A stretch of 64,000 nt of DNA from JAGVSR01 sp963778225 (GTDB taxonomy: Bacteria > Pseudomonadota > Alphaproteobacteria > Rhizobiales > Hyphomicrobiaceae): positions 62,001 through 126,000 of the forward strand of contig CAVZTR010000008.1 in assembly GCA_963778225.1 (NCBI GenBank), in the 5' to 3' direction. The first letter of the stretch is position 1. The number at the start of each line of letters is the position of its first letter. Shown piece after piece: positions 43,801 to 51,668 of the stretch. Under the pieces are notes generated by a model. That model searched no databases, was not told the DNA's origin, and saw only the letters and a program-made list of their open reading frames with translations. The translations under genes were made by a program, and so were the position numbers.

Positions 43801-45190
43801 CGTCGGCATTTGCGATGACAAATTCGAGGCTTCTGTCTGGCCCCGACGATGCAGCCAGAATGAATGTATCCGCGCCCGCACCACCTGAGGCGAGCGACCG
43901 CCCGCTCCCCGACACGATGGTGTCGTTGCCGTCCCCGCCGGACATTTCAATGTCGAATCCCAGGGGACTGGCACCCGACAGCGGTGTAGCAAAGCGTCCG
44001 CTGATCAGGTCATCGCCGGCGCTCCCCTCCACCGATGTCATCGTCGAGCTGGCGTAAATGCGATCATCTCCGGCCGATCCGATCAATCGTTCCAGCGAGC
44101 TGACCCAGATCCGGTCTCCGTCTGTGAATGTGCCTTCTTCGGTTTCGGATCCGACGAGAACCACATCCGCTCGGTCCGATGGTGCGAGCATGAGGCTCGA
44201 TGTTCGAGCGGAGAAATCAAGCGTATCGCCGCTGCTTTCCCGATCCTGGCCTTTCAAATCGAAGAATGGCTGCGTCTCTTCAAAGCGCACGCCTTCACCC
44301 ACAATCAGAGTGTCGCTGCGATCGTCCCATCGGATGTCTTCGATAGAGAAGAGCTTATCGGTACCGGTCGCATGGATGGCAATGAACTGCGGGCGCAAAT
44401 GAGGAACAGGCGAGTCGACACCCTCGAAGGTAACGACACCGACGCCGGTGTAATCGACCGCGTCCGTACCATCGTCGGCATAATCCAATCCGGGTTGGCC
44501 GCCGTGGTAAACGTGACTGCCAGCGGTCCAAAGAAAAACGTCGTCTCCTCGTCCGCCGTAAAACTTCTCGGTCTGAGACGTGCTCTGCGTCCCCTCGAGT
44601 GTGTCGTCCCCGTCGCCCGAAAGAATGGTATTGAATGAGAACGCCAGCGTCAGTTGATCATCATCCGACGTGCCAAAGAGCGTTCGTGTCCCGACGGTGA
44701 ACGAGAGGAACGTGAACGGCAGGTTTTCCGCAATATCGACGCCGATGTAAAAGAGGAGGGATGCAACAATCGAGGACGAGTTCGCGATCGGCAACGGGCT
44801 GAATTCTAGATTAAAGGCGAAGTAGGGAAACCCCTGGCTTTCGATGTCGCGCGCCACCGCGGCCATCAACCCCCACTCGGAAAGAGGATTCGTGCTCTGG
44901 ATGATCCGCGATCCGCGCCACCACGGATACTGGATGGCATCCAGCAACTCTTGCGGGGAAAGTCCGCCATTGGCGGCCGATAGCGTCGTAACGCCATCGG
45001 CGCCTTCGACGCCGACGGTGACAGTGCCATCGGGATTGGAGTCCCGCGTGCCTTCCATCACCCACCAGCGGTCTTGGAACTCGCCGTAGTCGAGAGGGTC
45101 CTGCTGGTACACGAGCATCAGGTGATCCGCCCGGATCCGCCAGAGACCCATCTCTTGAATGGGCACACGTTCAATGCGGATGTTACCCAT
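40844..45190 (-). CDS. Large RTX calcium-binding protein with cadherin-like domains
   Basis: 1448 residues, one of the largest genes here. The N-terminal 170 residues are unique (RWWVMEGTRDSNPDGTVTVGVEG). Nonapeptide RTX repeats (GGxGxDxxx) occur in blocks: about 175-220, 370-450, 690-850 and 1130-1330. Between them lie a VCBS/cadherin-like unit (NDAPIAGANDGF ... YTYTVSDGRGG-type, about 930-1020) and an Ig-like unit (DADGHPLFYSADRADGSALPSWLTFN, about 1040-1115). The C-terminus (DTIEDF, DVIDVSDLGF, SSITLLNV) is the usual type I secretion signal. It is probably secreted and folds with calcium outside the cell. It has no enzymatic motif I recognise, and no ABC exporter gene is near. Confidence 0.88.
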   Translation of the reverse strand: MGNIRIERVPIQEMGLWRIRADHLMLVYQQDPLDYGEFQDRWWVMEGTRDSNPDGTVTVGVEGADGVTTLSAANGGLSPQELLDAIQYPWWRGSRIIQSTNPLSEWGLMAAVARDIESQGFPYFAFNLEFSPLPIANSSSIVASLLFYIGVDIAENLPFTFLSFTVGTRTLFGTSDDDQLTLAFSFNTILSGDGDDTLEGTQSTSQTEKFYGGRGDDVFLWTAGSHVYHGGQPGLDYADDGTDAVDYTGVGVVTFEGVDSPVPHLRPQFIAIHATGTDKLFSIEDIRWDDRSDTLIVGEGVRFEETQPFFDLKGQDRESSGDTLDFSARTSSLMLAPSDRADVVLVGSETEEGTFTDGDRIWVSSLERLIGSAGDDRIYASSTMTSVEGSAGDDLISGRFATPLSGASPLGFDIEMSGGDGNDTIVSGSGRSLASGGAGADTFILAASSGPDRSLEFVIANADASDRFFVPYNFLTPELGTFEGSLLLPVLGAVTPIIGGASFDMLPQNGGPGAFNGTAAAGYFYLIGQVPLDDLVAEATGSVPNITNQILFNRDGADLLIHIYSGSYAFDPMFLTLEGQDFTYQEYNFEFATEAVVRIVNFQEGMLGISFYELGDELPFPFPAGSGTPDASKLWNTAEFEQAGGTFLKDALEAEPETPIFDRPPEGETDTRDIISGTEDNDVLTVATAAARTAFSSGANLFGFGGNDDLTGGRGRDILDGGAGDDIMAGGGGNDRYIVDTAGDFVIELRNSGIDTVISSVGYALPDHVEHLSLTGGAAFGQGNAAGNRLIGSDNADVLNGLGGNDTLVGAGGDDVLDGGLGSDTYVYQAGEGIDVILASQDATDWDVLRFVGFGSADVGIFQSSDLSDVVLRLADGGRVILDNFFAGGSIDAVAFDDEAIWDSAFLTVVALQSGPLINDAPIAGANDGFFSYTRDVVIPGSQLLANDRDFDGDPLTIVAASSTTSGAVVSVTPNGDVSVVAAQGYTGLVTFTYTVSDGRGGQTTAAANVTIVPNAEPALTGAALANQQINAGEDFAYTIPIDTFSDADGHPLFYSADRADGSALPSWLTFNAATRQFQGTPPPGFSGNIEIRVTASDSIASTSTFFVVSVAGNTPGLTLVGTAGRDVLTGGAGNDSITGGRGSDVLSGLGGDDVFFVSGNAGSDTYNGGDGFDTIRGSSGDDIIGLRGGTSLLIGIEAIDGGDGFDILRLDGSANVLNLSDVTLTSVEQIEAGGGGDRITGSAGHDVIVGGAGNDVLAGGLGNDTFVFSGRQGSDSFDGGAGFDTIRGSAGADILLLSRGTDDLISIEAIDLGGGVDILRTGGGADIVDLSAIAVSGLERIETGAGNDRIIGTAANEILSGGPGQDVFVFRGQFGHDTIEDFQLLLGPRRNGDVIDVSDLGFQSFFDILANTQQVGQNSVIRDTDTDSSITLLNVAKSLLQPDDFAV

Positions 45191-45714
45191 GGAGGACCTC
45201 CGGAGGTGCGATCAGATTTGCTTGATGAGAATGGCGGCTTCGCTGGGCGCCGCAGCGCAGTCGGGCGGCATGGGCAGCGAGGCGTAAGCGCTGACGGGCG
45301 TCGGCGAGCACCGACTTCACAACGACGACTGGCGGATCAACGCACATGAACAAGGTGCCCTCAGCATCGTTTGGATACGGCTGCCCACGGCGCTCCGAAA
45401 CACAATCAAAAATTGTGTTGGACCGCGATCTGCCCGCCGGCTTTTAGGGTTAACAGTGTTCTAATGATATTGGGACGACATCAATGCAAGAGTCAATGCT
45501 CTGTACCAAAATTAATAAAAGCGAGCATTTTCAATAGAAACTGGTGCGTGGTCGCCGGTGGGAGTGCGGCGCGTCGGTAAAGTGCGGCTGCTGCGGAGCT
45601 GGGAGAAACTCAAGCGCCAACAGAAGATGACAAGACGTGCTGCAATCTAGAATTGCTATTGACGTGGCCCGGAGAGCTCCGGCCGGACGCGGAAATTCGC
45701 GCTGGTCTGGCCGG
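45191..45714. other. AT-rich intergenic region upstream of the RTX gene
   Basis: 524 bp without a gene. The part from about 45440 to 45545 is clearly more AT-rich than the rest of the window and includes AATTAATAAAA-type tracts. The RTX promoter is probably in this region on the minus strand, but no clean -35/-10 pair with normal spacing was found. Confidence 0.55.
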
Positions 45715-47094
45715 TCACGAAAGCACCGATGGCGGACCGCCGTCACTCTTGATCCGCGCCGCGAGAGCCGCGCCGAAACCTGCCGCGAGATGTTCGGCAA
45801 CTGTTGCGGCAACGCGGGCGTCACGCATGTAAGCGTTGTGATAAAGCGCATCACTCAAGCGCTTCCACATGACGTCCGGATCGCCGATGCCGGCTTCGGT
45901 TTCGTCGATCGCGACGATGCCATCGTAGAGTTTGTGGGCAGCGGTGAAGATCGCCTTATCGTCGATACCTCCCAGGTCAATCGCATCCACGCGCATCTGT
46001 TTTGCTCCCGGAACAACGGGTGGCGATCGCGATACCCCGACGAGATGGAAAGCGGCATCGCCGCCATACGCCGCTCCGACGATCCCACCGTGAATGAGCA
46101 GATTGAGGATACGCGCGTAAAGCCACGCTCCGCCGAACCGCGCCAACAGCCGAATGGCCCCCGCGATAGCCCCAAACACGATCGGAACGAGCAAGAGGAA
46201 GCTGAAATCGACGGCGGTGCCAAAGGTGAACTGACCGGCCTGCACTTTTGCGATGACGGGATCGAGAAAGTACCGCCAACTCCAGGCAAACAACGCAATT
46301 GTCCCCACGACGCCGGCCAGCGCCGCGAACGCGTCGAGCGAGCGCCGTGCGCCTTCGACAGTTACGTATCGCGGTCTCAGCGTCGCGGCCGCTTCGAGAA
46401 TTCGCATCGCTTCGTCGCGCAGGCTGTGAATCGAAAGCCAGTGCTCCGGATCGACATATCTGCGGGCAGTCCAGAGCGCGAACTGCCGATGAAAGACTTT
46501 GCGCAATCCGGCGCGCAGGCTCCAAAGTGCGGCAGCACCCAACATCGCGAAGAACAGCGCTGCTTCGATCCGCGGCCCTGAGTCGGCCTGAAGCACGACG
46601 TAAATGTAGCCGGCCATGATTGGCGTCATCACGAGCCCGAGAACAATTTGGAAGGTCGCAACCAGCCAGGGAACGAGCTTCAGCTGCCGATGGAAGAAGG
46701 GCGTGCCGAAGGTGGCGATGCGCTCGACATTGCGAGCCGCCGATCCGCTGCTCAGGGCCTCCATAACGATGTTCCCGCCGTGGCTATGCGCGAGAACCGC
46801 TAAGGGCCGCCCTTGTTTTGCAGCTGCCTTGATGCGTCCGACCAAGGCTTTTGCCGCAGCGAGGCGGTCCGCGTCGGAATTGGCCCCGCTCCAGTGATGC
46901 GGTGCAATCTCGACATCGGACCATCCCCGCGCCGCCAGCTCTCGAGCGAGGATCTCCGCGAACGGCGAACCGATCTGCCACCACTGCCCGCCACGGCTAT
47001 CCGGCAGCGCGTCGTTGGTCCCATGCACTGTGATGATGAGAGGCGACGGCAAACTCGTGCCGTCGCGTCCCCGCAGCAATTGTCCAGCCCGCAT
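45715..47094 (-). CDS. Alpha/beta hydrolase with membrane-spanning segments
   Basis: 459 residues from the ATG at 47094. A longer frame reaches 47211 but has no matching features. The N-terminal third is an alpha/beta hydrolase: IITVHGTND, then the nucleophile elbow LAHSHGGNIVMEAL. The chain then has several hydrophobic segments (WLVATFQIVLGLVMTPIMAGYIYVV, ALFFAMLGAAALWSL, FLLLVPIVFGAIAGAI), so it is probably a membrane-anchored esterase or lipase-like protein. The C-terminal part contains a possible Asp/His region, but the full triad is not certain. The gene lies upstream of the RTX gene on the same strand. Confidence 0.78.
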   Translation of the reverse strand: MRAGQLLRGRDGTSLPSPLIITVHGTNDALPDSRGGQWWQIGSPFAEILARELAARGWSDVEIAPHHWSGANSDADRLAAAKALVGRIKAAAKQGRPLAVLAHSHGGNIVMEALSSGSAARNVERIATFGTPFFHRQLKLVPWLVATFQIVLGLVMTPIMAGYIYVVLQADSGPRIEAALFFAMLGAAALWSLRAGLRKVFHRQFALWTARRYVDPEHWLSIHSLRDEAMRILEAAATLRPRYVTVEGARRSLDAFAALAGVVGTIALFAWSWRYFLDPVIAKVQAGQFTFGTAVDFSFLLLVPIVFGAIAGAIRLLARFGGAWLYARILNLLIHGGIVGAAYGGDAAFHLVGVSRSPPVVPGAKQMRVDAIDLGGIDDKAIFTAAHKLYDGIVAIDETEAGIGDPDVMWKRLSDALYHNAYMRDARVAATVAEHLAAGFGAALAARIKSDGGPPSVLS

Positions 47095-47164
47095 GCCTGC
47101 CCCCGGTCCCGTTCGGAACCGAGAGTGGACACTCCCAGCCGCAGCCGTCAACGCTTGCTCGCAG

Positions 47165-47695
47165 TCATTCCGTGGCTTTGACGAACGCGAGCAACGACGC
47201 ACCTTCGACAATCAAGTTGACGCCGACGAGAACGCCAAGCGCCCAGGCGGCCGAGAACGGGAAGTTCGTGTAGAGCATGCCCGCGATCAGGATCGACAAA
47301 ATTCCACTCAGAACGAGAAACCAGCGGCCCTCATTGACCTTGAAGGCCCAGAAGATCTTCGCGATGCCAGCGACAAACAAGGCGACGATGGCGAACAGCG
47401 TCAGCGTCGTGAGCCCGAGCAGCGGATGAGCAAAGATGACGAGACCGGCGACGATGCTGATCACCGCGAGGAGCATCAGACCGATCGTTCCGGACCATCG
47501 CTCGCTTTTGAAGGCTGCGAACGCCTCAAGCACGCCGCTGATGAGGAAGTTTGCCCCAAGCACGAGCGTAACGACGAGCCCGGCGATGAGGGGCGAAAAC
47601 AAGGCGAGAATGCCGAGCGCTATGGCGATGAATGCAGCAAGCTTGAGCGGCCAGCGAGTGTCCTCTGTCAAGGTCGTGCGATCTATCATGGTCAT
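47165..47695 (-). CDS. HdeD-family (DUF308) membrane protein
   Basis: 176 residues from the ATG at 47695, with AGGAGG 7 nt upstream. There are six hydrophobic helices (LAAFIAIALGILALFSPLIAG, LVLGANFLISGVLEAF, GLMLLAVISIVAGLVIFA and so on), the pattern of the HdeD family of inner-membrane proteins. E. coli HdeD contributes to acid resistance at high density. The role here is unknown. It is divergent from the bactofilin gene and 70 nt upstream of the hydrolase on the same strand. Confidence 0.9.
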   Translation of the reverse strand: MTMIDRTTLTEDTRWPLKLAAFIAIALGILALFSPLIAGLVVTLVLGANFLISGVLEAFAAFKSERWSGTIGLMLLAVISIVAGLVIFAHPLLGLTTLTLFAIVALFVAGIAKIFWAFKVNEGRWFLVLSGILSILIAGMLYTNFPFSAAWALGVLVGVNLIVEGASLLAFVKATE

Positions 47696-47919
47696 GAAAA
47701 TGCCTCCTATTCCAAACCCCTAATGTGACCAGCATATCACGGCCGGAGCCGGAAACTGAAACTCGCCCACCGGCGCTTCACTCGAAAGATTAACGGCGGA
47801 GGACGATCGCCCGCATTTGTTGCCGAGCTGGGAATAACGAGAGGGCCGCAGCCGTTGAATACCCGTGCGCACCGGCCCCGCGCCAAGTTGGCCGAAATGT
47901 CGAGAGGGAGTTCAACGCT

Positions 47920-48417
47920 ATGGCGAATCCGCAGCCCGCACAAAATTCGGGAATGCTGTCGATGGGGATGGGGCTTCGAACGACGCCGCCTCCGACACCG
48001 GGCTCGCCTTTTGCGACGTCAGCGAACCAGAGTTCGGGCCTGTCAGTGATAGGTACCGACCTCACGATACTTGGCCAGAACATTGCGATCATCTCGCAGA
48101 ACAAGCTGCAGATCGACGGCGATGTCCGCGGTGATGTGGTGGGCAAGCAGGTCACGATCAGCAGCGAGGGCTCCGTGGTCGGCACCGTGTCGGCGGAAAA
48201 AATCGAGGTGCATGGCGGCATCCGCGGCGCCATCCGCGCCGCCGTCGTTATTGTGCATCCGACAGCCCAGGTCGATGCCGATATCCTGCATCAATCGCTG
48301 TCGGTGGCGGAAGGCGCTCTGCTCGAAGGTAGCCTCAAGAAGTCGAAAGATCCGGGCGAGCTCGTGCCCAATCTGGATCCGTCAACCTACGCCTCCAAAG
48401 GCGGAGCATTCGTATAA
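47920..48417 (+). CDS. Bactofilin (polymer-forming cytoskeletal protein)
   Basis: 165 residues from the ATG at 47920, with AGAGGGAG about 10 nt upstream. The central domain (about 40-145) is the repeating right-handed beta-helix of bactofilins: SVIGTDLTILGQNIAIISQNKLQIDGDVRGDVVGKQVTISSEGSVVGTVSAEKIEVHGGIRGAIRAAVVIV. The flanking ends are Pro/Ser-rich and disordered, as usual. Bactofilins form filaments on the inner membrane that place stalk, peptidoglycan or pilus machinery. In budding or stalked bacteria they often affect cell shape. Confidence 0.94.
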   Translation: MANPQPAQNSGMLSMGMGLRTTPPPTPGSPFATSANQSSGLSVIGTDLTILGQNIAIISQNKLQIDGDVRGDVVGKQVTISSEGSVVGTVSAEKIEVHGGIRGAIRAAVVIVHPTAQVDADILHQSLSVAEGALLEGSLKKSKDPGELVPNLDPSTYASKGGAFV

Positions 48418-48425
48418 CGGGGGGC

Positions 48426-48454
48426 AGCCGCGCGGTCACTCAGGCCGCGCGGCT
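48426..48454. repeat. Perfect GC-rich hairpin between convergent genes
   Basis: Arms AGCCGCGCGG (48426-48435) and CCGCGCGGCT (48445-48454) with a 9-nt loop overlap the end of the CNNM gene at 48440. There is no T-run, so termination by this hairpin alone is uncertain. Confidence 0.5.
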
Positions 48455-49735
48455 GACGAGAACTTTGTCGATGCGACGGCCATCAAGATCGACCACCTCG
48501 AACCGCCAGCGACCGTGCTCGAACGTCTCGCCGACATCGGGCAAGCGGTGCAGCGCATTGAGCACAAATCCGGCCACCGTTTCGTAATCGGCATTCGGAT
48601 CCAGCGGGATCGCGATCTTTTCCGCGAATTCGTCGACAGGCATCCAGCCCGCGACGAGAAATGATCCGTCATGCCGCACGACGAAGGCCGGCTCATCCTC
48701 GCCTTCTTCCTGGAATGCGCCGGTGATGGCCTCCAGCACGTCATTTGCGGTGATGATGCCTTCAAAATGGCCATACTCATCAAAGACCAGGGCCATGTGC
48801 ACCGTTGACGCGCGGATGGCCTTCACAACGTCCAATGCGCGTGTGTTGTCACTCACGATGGGCGCCGTTTGAATGTCGGCGATGGCGCGAATGTCGTCCG
48901 GAAATCCAGCCGCCGCGTGCGCCGCCATCCGGTCGTAAAGAACCTTCACCGTCACGACGCCGACGATCGTATCAGCTTCTCCATCTTGCACCGGCAGCCG
49001 CGAACGCTTCGTTGCGCGCAGCTTGGCGAGGATCTCTTCCGGCTCATCCGTGAGATCGAGGATCTCCACATCGCGTCGCGGCGTCATCAGTCCGGTCGCC
49101 GTGCGATCCGCGAGCCGCATGACGCCCGAGATCATGTCCTTCTCTTCCGATTCCAGCACGCCGGCACTTTCCGCTTCGGCAATGATGGTTTTGACTTCAT
49201 CTTCCGTCATGCGCTGCTCGGCCTCGCCGTGCTGACCCAGGACGCGCAGCAGCACTTTGCCTGAGGCATCGAGCAGCCACACGAGCGGAGCCGACAGCCG
49301 CGACAGTAGTGACATCGCCGGCGCCACGCGCACGGCCACCCGCTCCGGATCGCGCAGCGCGATCTGCTTTGGCACCAACTCCCCGACGATCAAAGAGAGA
49401 TAGGTGATGATGATCACCACACTCATGACGCCGATCGTGTCGCCTGCGCGGTCTGACAACCCAAGCGTCTTCAGCCATTCACCGAGGCGAGCGCCGAGCG
49501 TCGCGCCGGAAATCGCGCCCGAGAGCACGCCAACAAGTGTGATGCCGATTTGCACTGTGGAGAGGAACCGGCCGGGATCTTCGGCGAGGCGCAGCGCGGT
49601 TGCGGCACCCGCCGAACCCTGAGCACGCATCACCGAAAGGCGTGCGGGCCGCGATGACACCACGGCCAGCTCGGACATGGCGAGCAAGCCGTTCAAGATG
49701 ATCAGAACGGCGACGACGGCAATTTCAGTAAACAC
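48440..49735 (-). CDS. CNNM/HlyC-type membrane transporter (second copy)
   Basis: 431 residues from the GTG at 49735, placing the first membrane helix (FTEIAVVAVLIILNGLLAMSELAVVSS) at the N-terminus. An open frame continues to 49876 but is unlike the family. The DUF21 domain (about 1-185) is followed by two CBS domains (MTPRRDVEILDLTDEPEEIL and MALVFDEYGHFEGIITANDVLEAI, about 205-325) and the CorC_HlyC domain at the end. It is probably involved in divalent cation transport, as for the paralogue at 24252. It ends 23 nt from the convergent bactofilin gene. Confidence 0.88.
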   Translation of the reverse strand: MFTEIAVVAVLIILNGLLAMSELAVVSSRPARLSVMRAQGSAGAATALRLAEDPGRFLSTVQIGITLVGVLSGAISGATLGARLGEWLKTLGLSDRAGDTIGVMSVVIIITYLSLIVGELVPKQIALRDPERVAVRVAPAMSLLSRLSAPLVWLLDASGKVLLRVLGQHGEAEQRMTEDEVKTIIAEAESAGVLESEEKDMISGVMRLADRTATGLMTPRRDVEILDLTDEPEEILAKLRATKRSRLPVQDGEADTIVGVVTVKVLYDRMAAHAAAGFPDDIRAIADIQTAPIVSDNTRALDVVKAIRASTVHMALVFDEYGHFEGIITANDVLEAITGAFQEEGEDEPAFVVRHDGSFLVAGWMPVDEFAEKIAIPLDPNADYETVAGFVLNALHRLPDVGETFEHGRWRFEVVDLDGRRIDKVLVSRAA

Positions 49736-49870
49736 GAAGATCCAACAAAATACCGGACTGCAACAGAATGGCAGGCGGCTTCGCGTAACATTATACCAAC
49801 TGAACGCGAAGGTGCCATCGATGATATGGAGGTGGTGTAGTCGTAGGTGTCGTCGGCTCTGTGATTGGCC

Positions 49871-50281
49871 ATGCAATTCAAGATCCCCCGCGACGGCGAA
49901 CCGGTCCCTCAGGACTATGCGCGCCTCCTGAACGACGTGGACAAGTTGGCCGAAAACCTCGACCGGCGGTTCCGCGTCCCCTTAACCAACATCCGCTTCG
50001 GCTGGGACCCTGTGGTGGGCTTCGTACCCGTCGCCGGCGATCTCGTTACCGCGGCCCTCGCCGTCCGCATCATCATGACTGCCCGCCGCCTCGGCGCGGA
50101 TCGGGTGCTGCTGCGTCGGATGGCTGGCAACGCAGCCCTCGACATCGGCATCGGTCTCGTGCCCATCGTCGGCGCGGTGTTCGACGTGTTCTATCGATCG
50201 AACGTCCGCAATGTCGAATTGCTGATGGCCGAGATCAGCCGACAACGCACGCCGGAAACGGGCGATAAACGCTACGGATGA
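49871..50281 (+). CDS. DUF4112 domain-containing protein
   Basis: 136 residues from the ATG at 49871. A TTG two codons earlier is possible. DUF4112 signatures are clear: LDRRFRVPLTNIRFGWDPVVGFVPVAGDLVTAALAVRIIMTARRLG and NAALDIGIGLVPIVGAVFDVFYRSNVRNVELL. These hydrophobic stretches (about 45-75 and 90-118) are probably membrane-inserted. The function is unknown. It is divergent from the second CNNM gene (135 bp between starts) and convergent with the reductase gene. Confidence 0.88.
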   Translation: MQFKIPRDGEPVPQDYARLLNDVDKLAENLDRRFRVPLTNIRFGWDPVVGFVPVAGDLVTAALAVRIIMTARRLGADRVLLRRMAGNAALDIGIGLVPIVGAVFDVFYRSNVRNVELLMAEISRQRTPETGDKRYG

Positions 50282-50284
50282 ACG

Positions 50285-50920
50285 CTATGTCGGCGCCCAG
50301 ACTTTGCCCGTGCGCGGCGTGTCGATCTGATAATCGCTCACATGCCGCGTGAAAAAAGTCTCGCCAAAGCGCCGCGCTGCCCCGACAGGATCATTCGGAT
50401 CGCGCACCACATCCCCACGCGCGTTCCCGATACCGTGCACGACGCCCGCGAATGACCCACGCGTGTAGCGGGCGTATTCCTGGATCTGCGACACGATCCC
50501 GCCCGACACCATGGGGAACGTCTCTTCGGACGACAGGAGGAGCCCGATGCGTTTTCCCTTCATCCCCTCGATGACTTCGGCCGCCCGCGGGTACGACGCC
50601 GCATAGTAGCAGAACGAGCGATCGAAGAACGCCTTCAGCTGCGCCGAGACCCCATACCAGTAGATCGGCGTCGCTGCGATAAACCCGTCGGCCGGCAGAT
50701 ACTTTTCAAAAAATACCGCACGGAAATTGTCCTCGATCGAGCACTCTCCGTTCGCTGTCCGGCATTGACGACAATCGCGCAGGAACGCAGCCACCATGTC
50801 ATCGGCATAGACGAAGTCGACGGTATGTCCGGCGGCCAAAAGCCCGTCGCGCACGGCCTCTGCAAGCATCGCGGAGTTTCCGTTCCGCCGCGGACTTGAA
50901 GAGAGGATGAAGGCTTTCAT
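50285..50920 (-). CDS. Flavodoxin-fold NAD(P)H-dependent oxidoreductase
   Basis: 211 residues from the ATG at 50920. The upstream extension of the frame to 50995 is unsupported. The FMN-binding start is KAFILSSSPRRNGNSAML (2-19). The cysteine pair in CRQCRTANGECSI and the PADGFIAATPIYWYGVSAQLKAFFDR segment are typical of the NADPH-dependent FMN reductase (iron-sulfur flavoprotein-like) family. It probably passes electrons to quinones, metals or other acceptors in the cytoplasm. There is no operon partner on its strand. Confidence 0.88.
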   Translation of the reverse strand: MKAFILSSSPRRNGNSAMLAEAVRDGLLAAGHTVDFVYADDMVAAFLRDCRQCRTANGECSIEDNFRAVFFEKYLPADGFIAATPIYWYGVSAQLKAFFDRSFCYYAASYPRAAEVIEGMKGKRIGLLLSSEETFPMVSGGIVSQIQEYARYTRGSFAGVVHGIGNARGDVVRDPNDPVGAARRFGETFFTRHVSDYQIDTPRTGKVWAPT

Positions 50921-51178
50921 GATGTGAGGATCCAGCGTTGGGGCTCTGAAAGGCGGCAGACCTAACCACGCTGCACAGGCACGCGGAAGACCCATTCAAG
51001 GGCCCGCCCGTGGCCCGCAGAAAGCATTCGAAGACAATATGTTCCGCAGGGGGATCAAATCAGGGTAACATGCGGCGACCGGCGGCTTGTTCGCCGGTTG
51101 GTCGCTGTTGGGCGGCCCGTTTAACTTTGGGGAAGACAGGGCGACGCCGGCCACCGGCCCCCTCGGGAGATTTACAAC

Positions 51179-51466
51179 ATGGATTTGACAAGCATTCTCA
51201 TTCAGGCCGCAAGCGGCGCGCTGGGCGGCAACGCGGCCGGCGCAGCAGCCAAGAACGTGAGCCTCGGCCCGGTCGGCAACACCCTTACGGGCGCATTGGG
51301 CGGCGGACTGCTCGGGCCTCTGTTGGCCTCTGTGCTCGGCATGGGGGGCACGGCAGCTGCGAGCGGCCTCGACGTTAATGCCATCGTCCAGGGCTTCGCC
51401 TCAGGCGGTGTGAGCGGAGCTCTGACGGCGCTCGCGCTCGGATTCCTCAAGTCGAAGTTTGCTTGA
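51179..51466 (+). CDS. Small Gly/Ala-rich hydrophobic protein
   Basis: 95 residues from the ATG at 51179. The sequence is a run of small residues with glycine-zipper-like spacing (ASGALGGNAAGAAA, LGGGLLGPLLASVLGMGG, AIVQGFASGGVSGALTALALGFL), suitable for membrane insertion or self-assembly. No family is recognised for certain. Similar short proteins occur in other Hyphomicrobiales. The gene is followed by a good intrinsic terminator, so it is likely a single-gene unit, which supports it as real. Confidence 0.7.
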   Translation: MDLTSILIQAASGALGGNAAGAAAKNVSLGPVGNTLTGALGGGLLGPLLASVLGMGGTAAASGLDVNAIVQGFASGGVSGALTALALGFLKSKFA

Positions 51467-51494
51467 GCGCCATCCGGTTTGCAGCAGAAACGAT

Positions 51495-51524
51495 GCGGCG
51501 GAGCGCAAGCCCCGCCGCTTTTTT
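51495..51524 (+). terminator. Intrinsic terminator after the small Gly-rich gene
   Basis: Arms GCGGCGG (51495-51501) and CCGCCGC (51512-51518) with a purine-rich loop, followed by six Ts (51519-51524). Confidence 0.9.
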
Positions 51525-51668
51525 GTGGCTTGGCGCTGTCGAGCCCGCTGCTCCCGTAATGCTCCCGTCCCCACGGCGCAAATTGTGCTGATGGCGTGCA
51601 ACTGACCGGCCGCATCCGCGTTGGCGGCGGGCGAGCAGGTGCTCGCGCAGGACGTGGGAGCACCCTCG

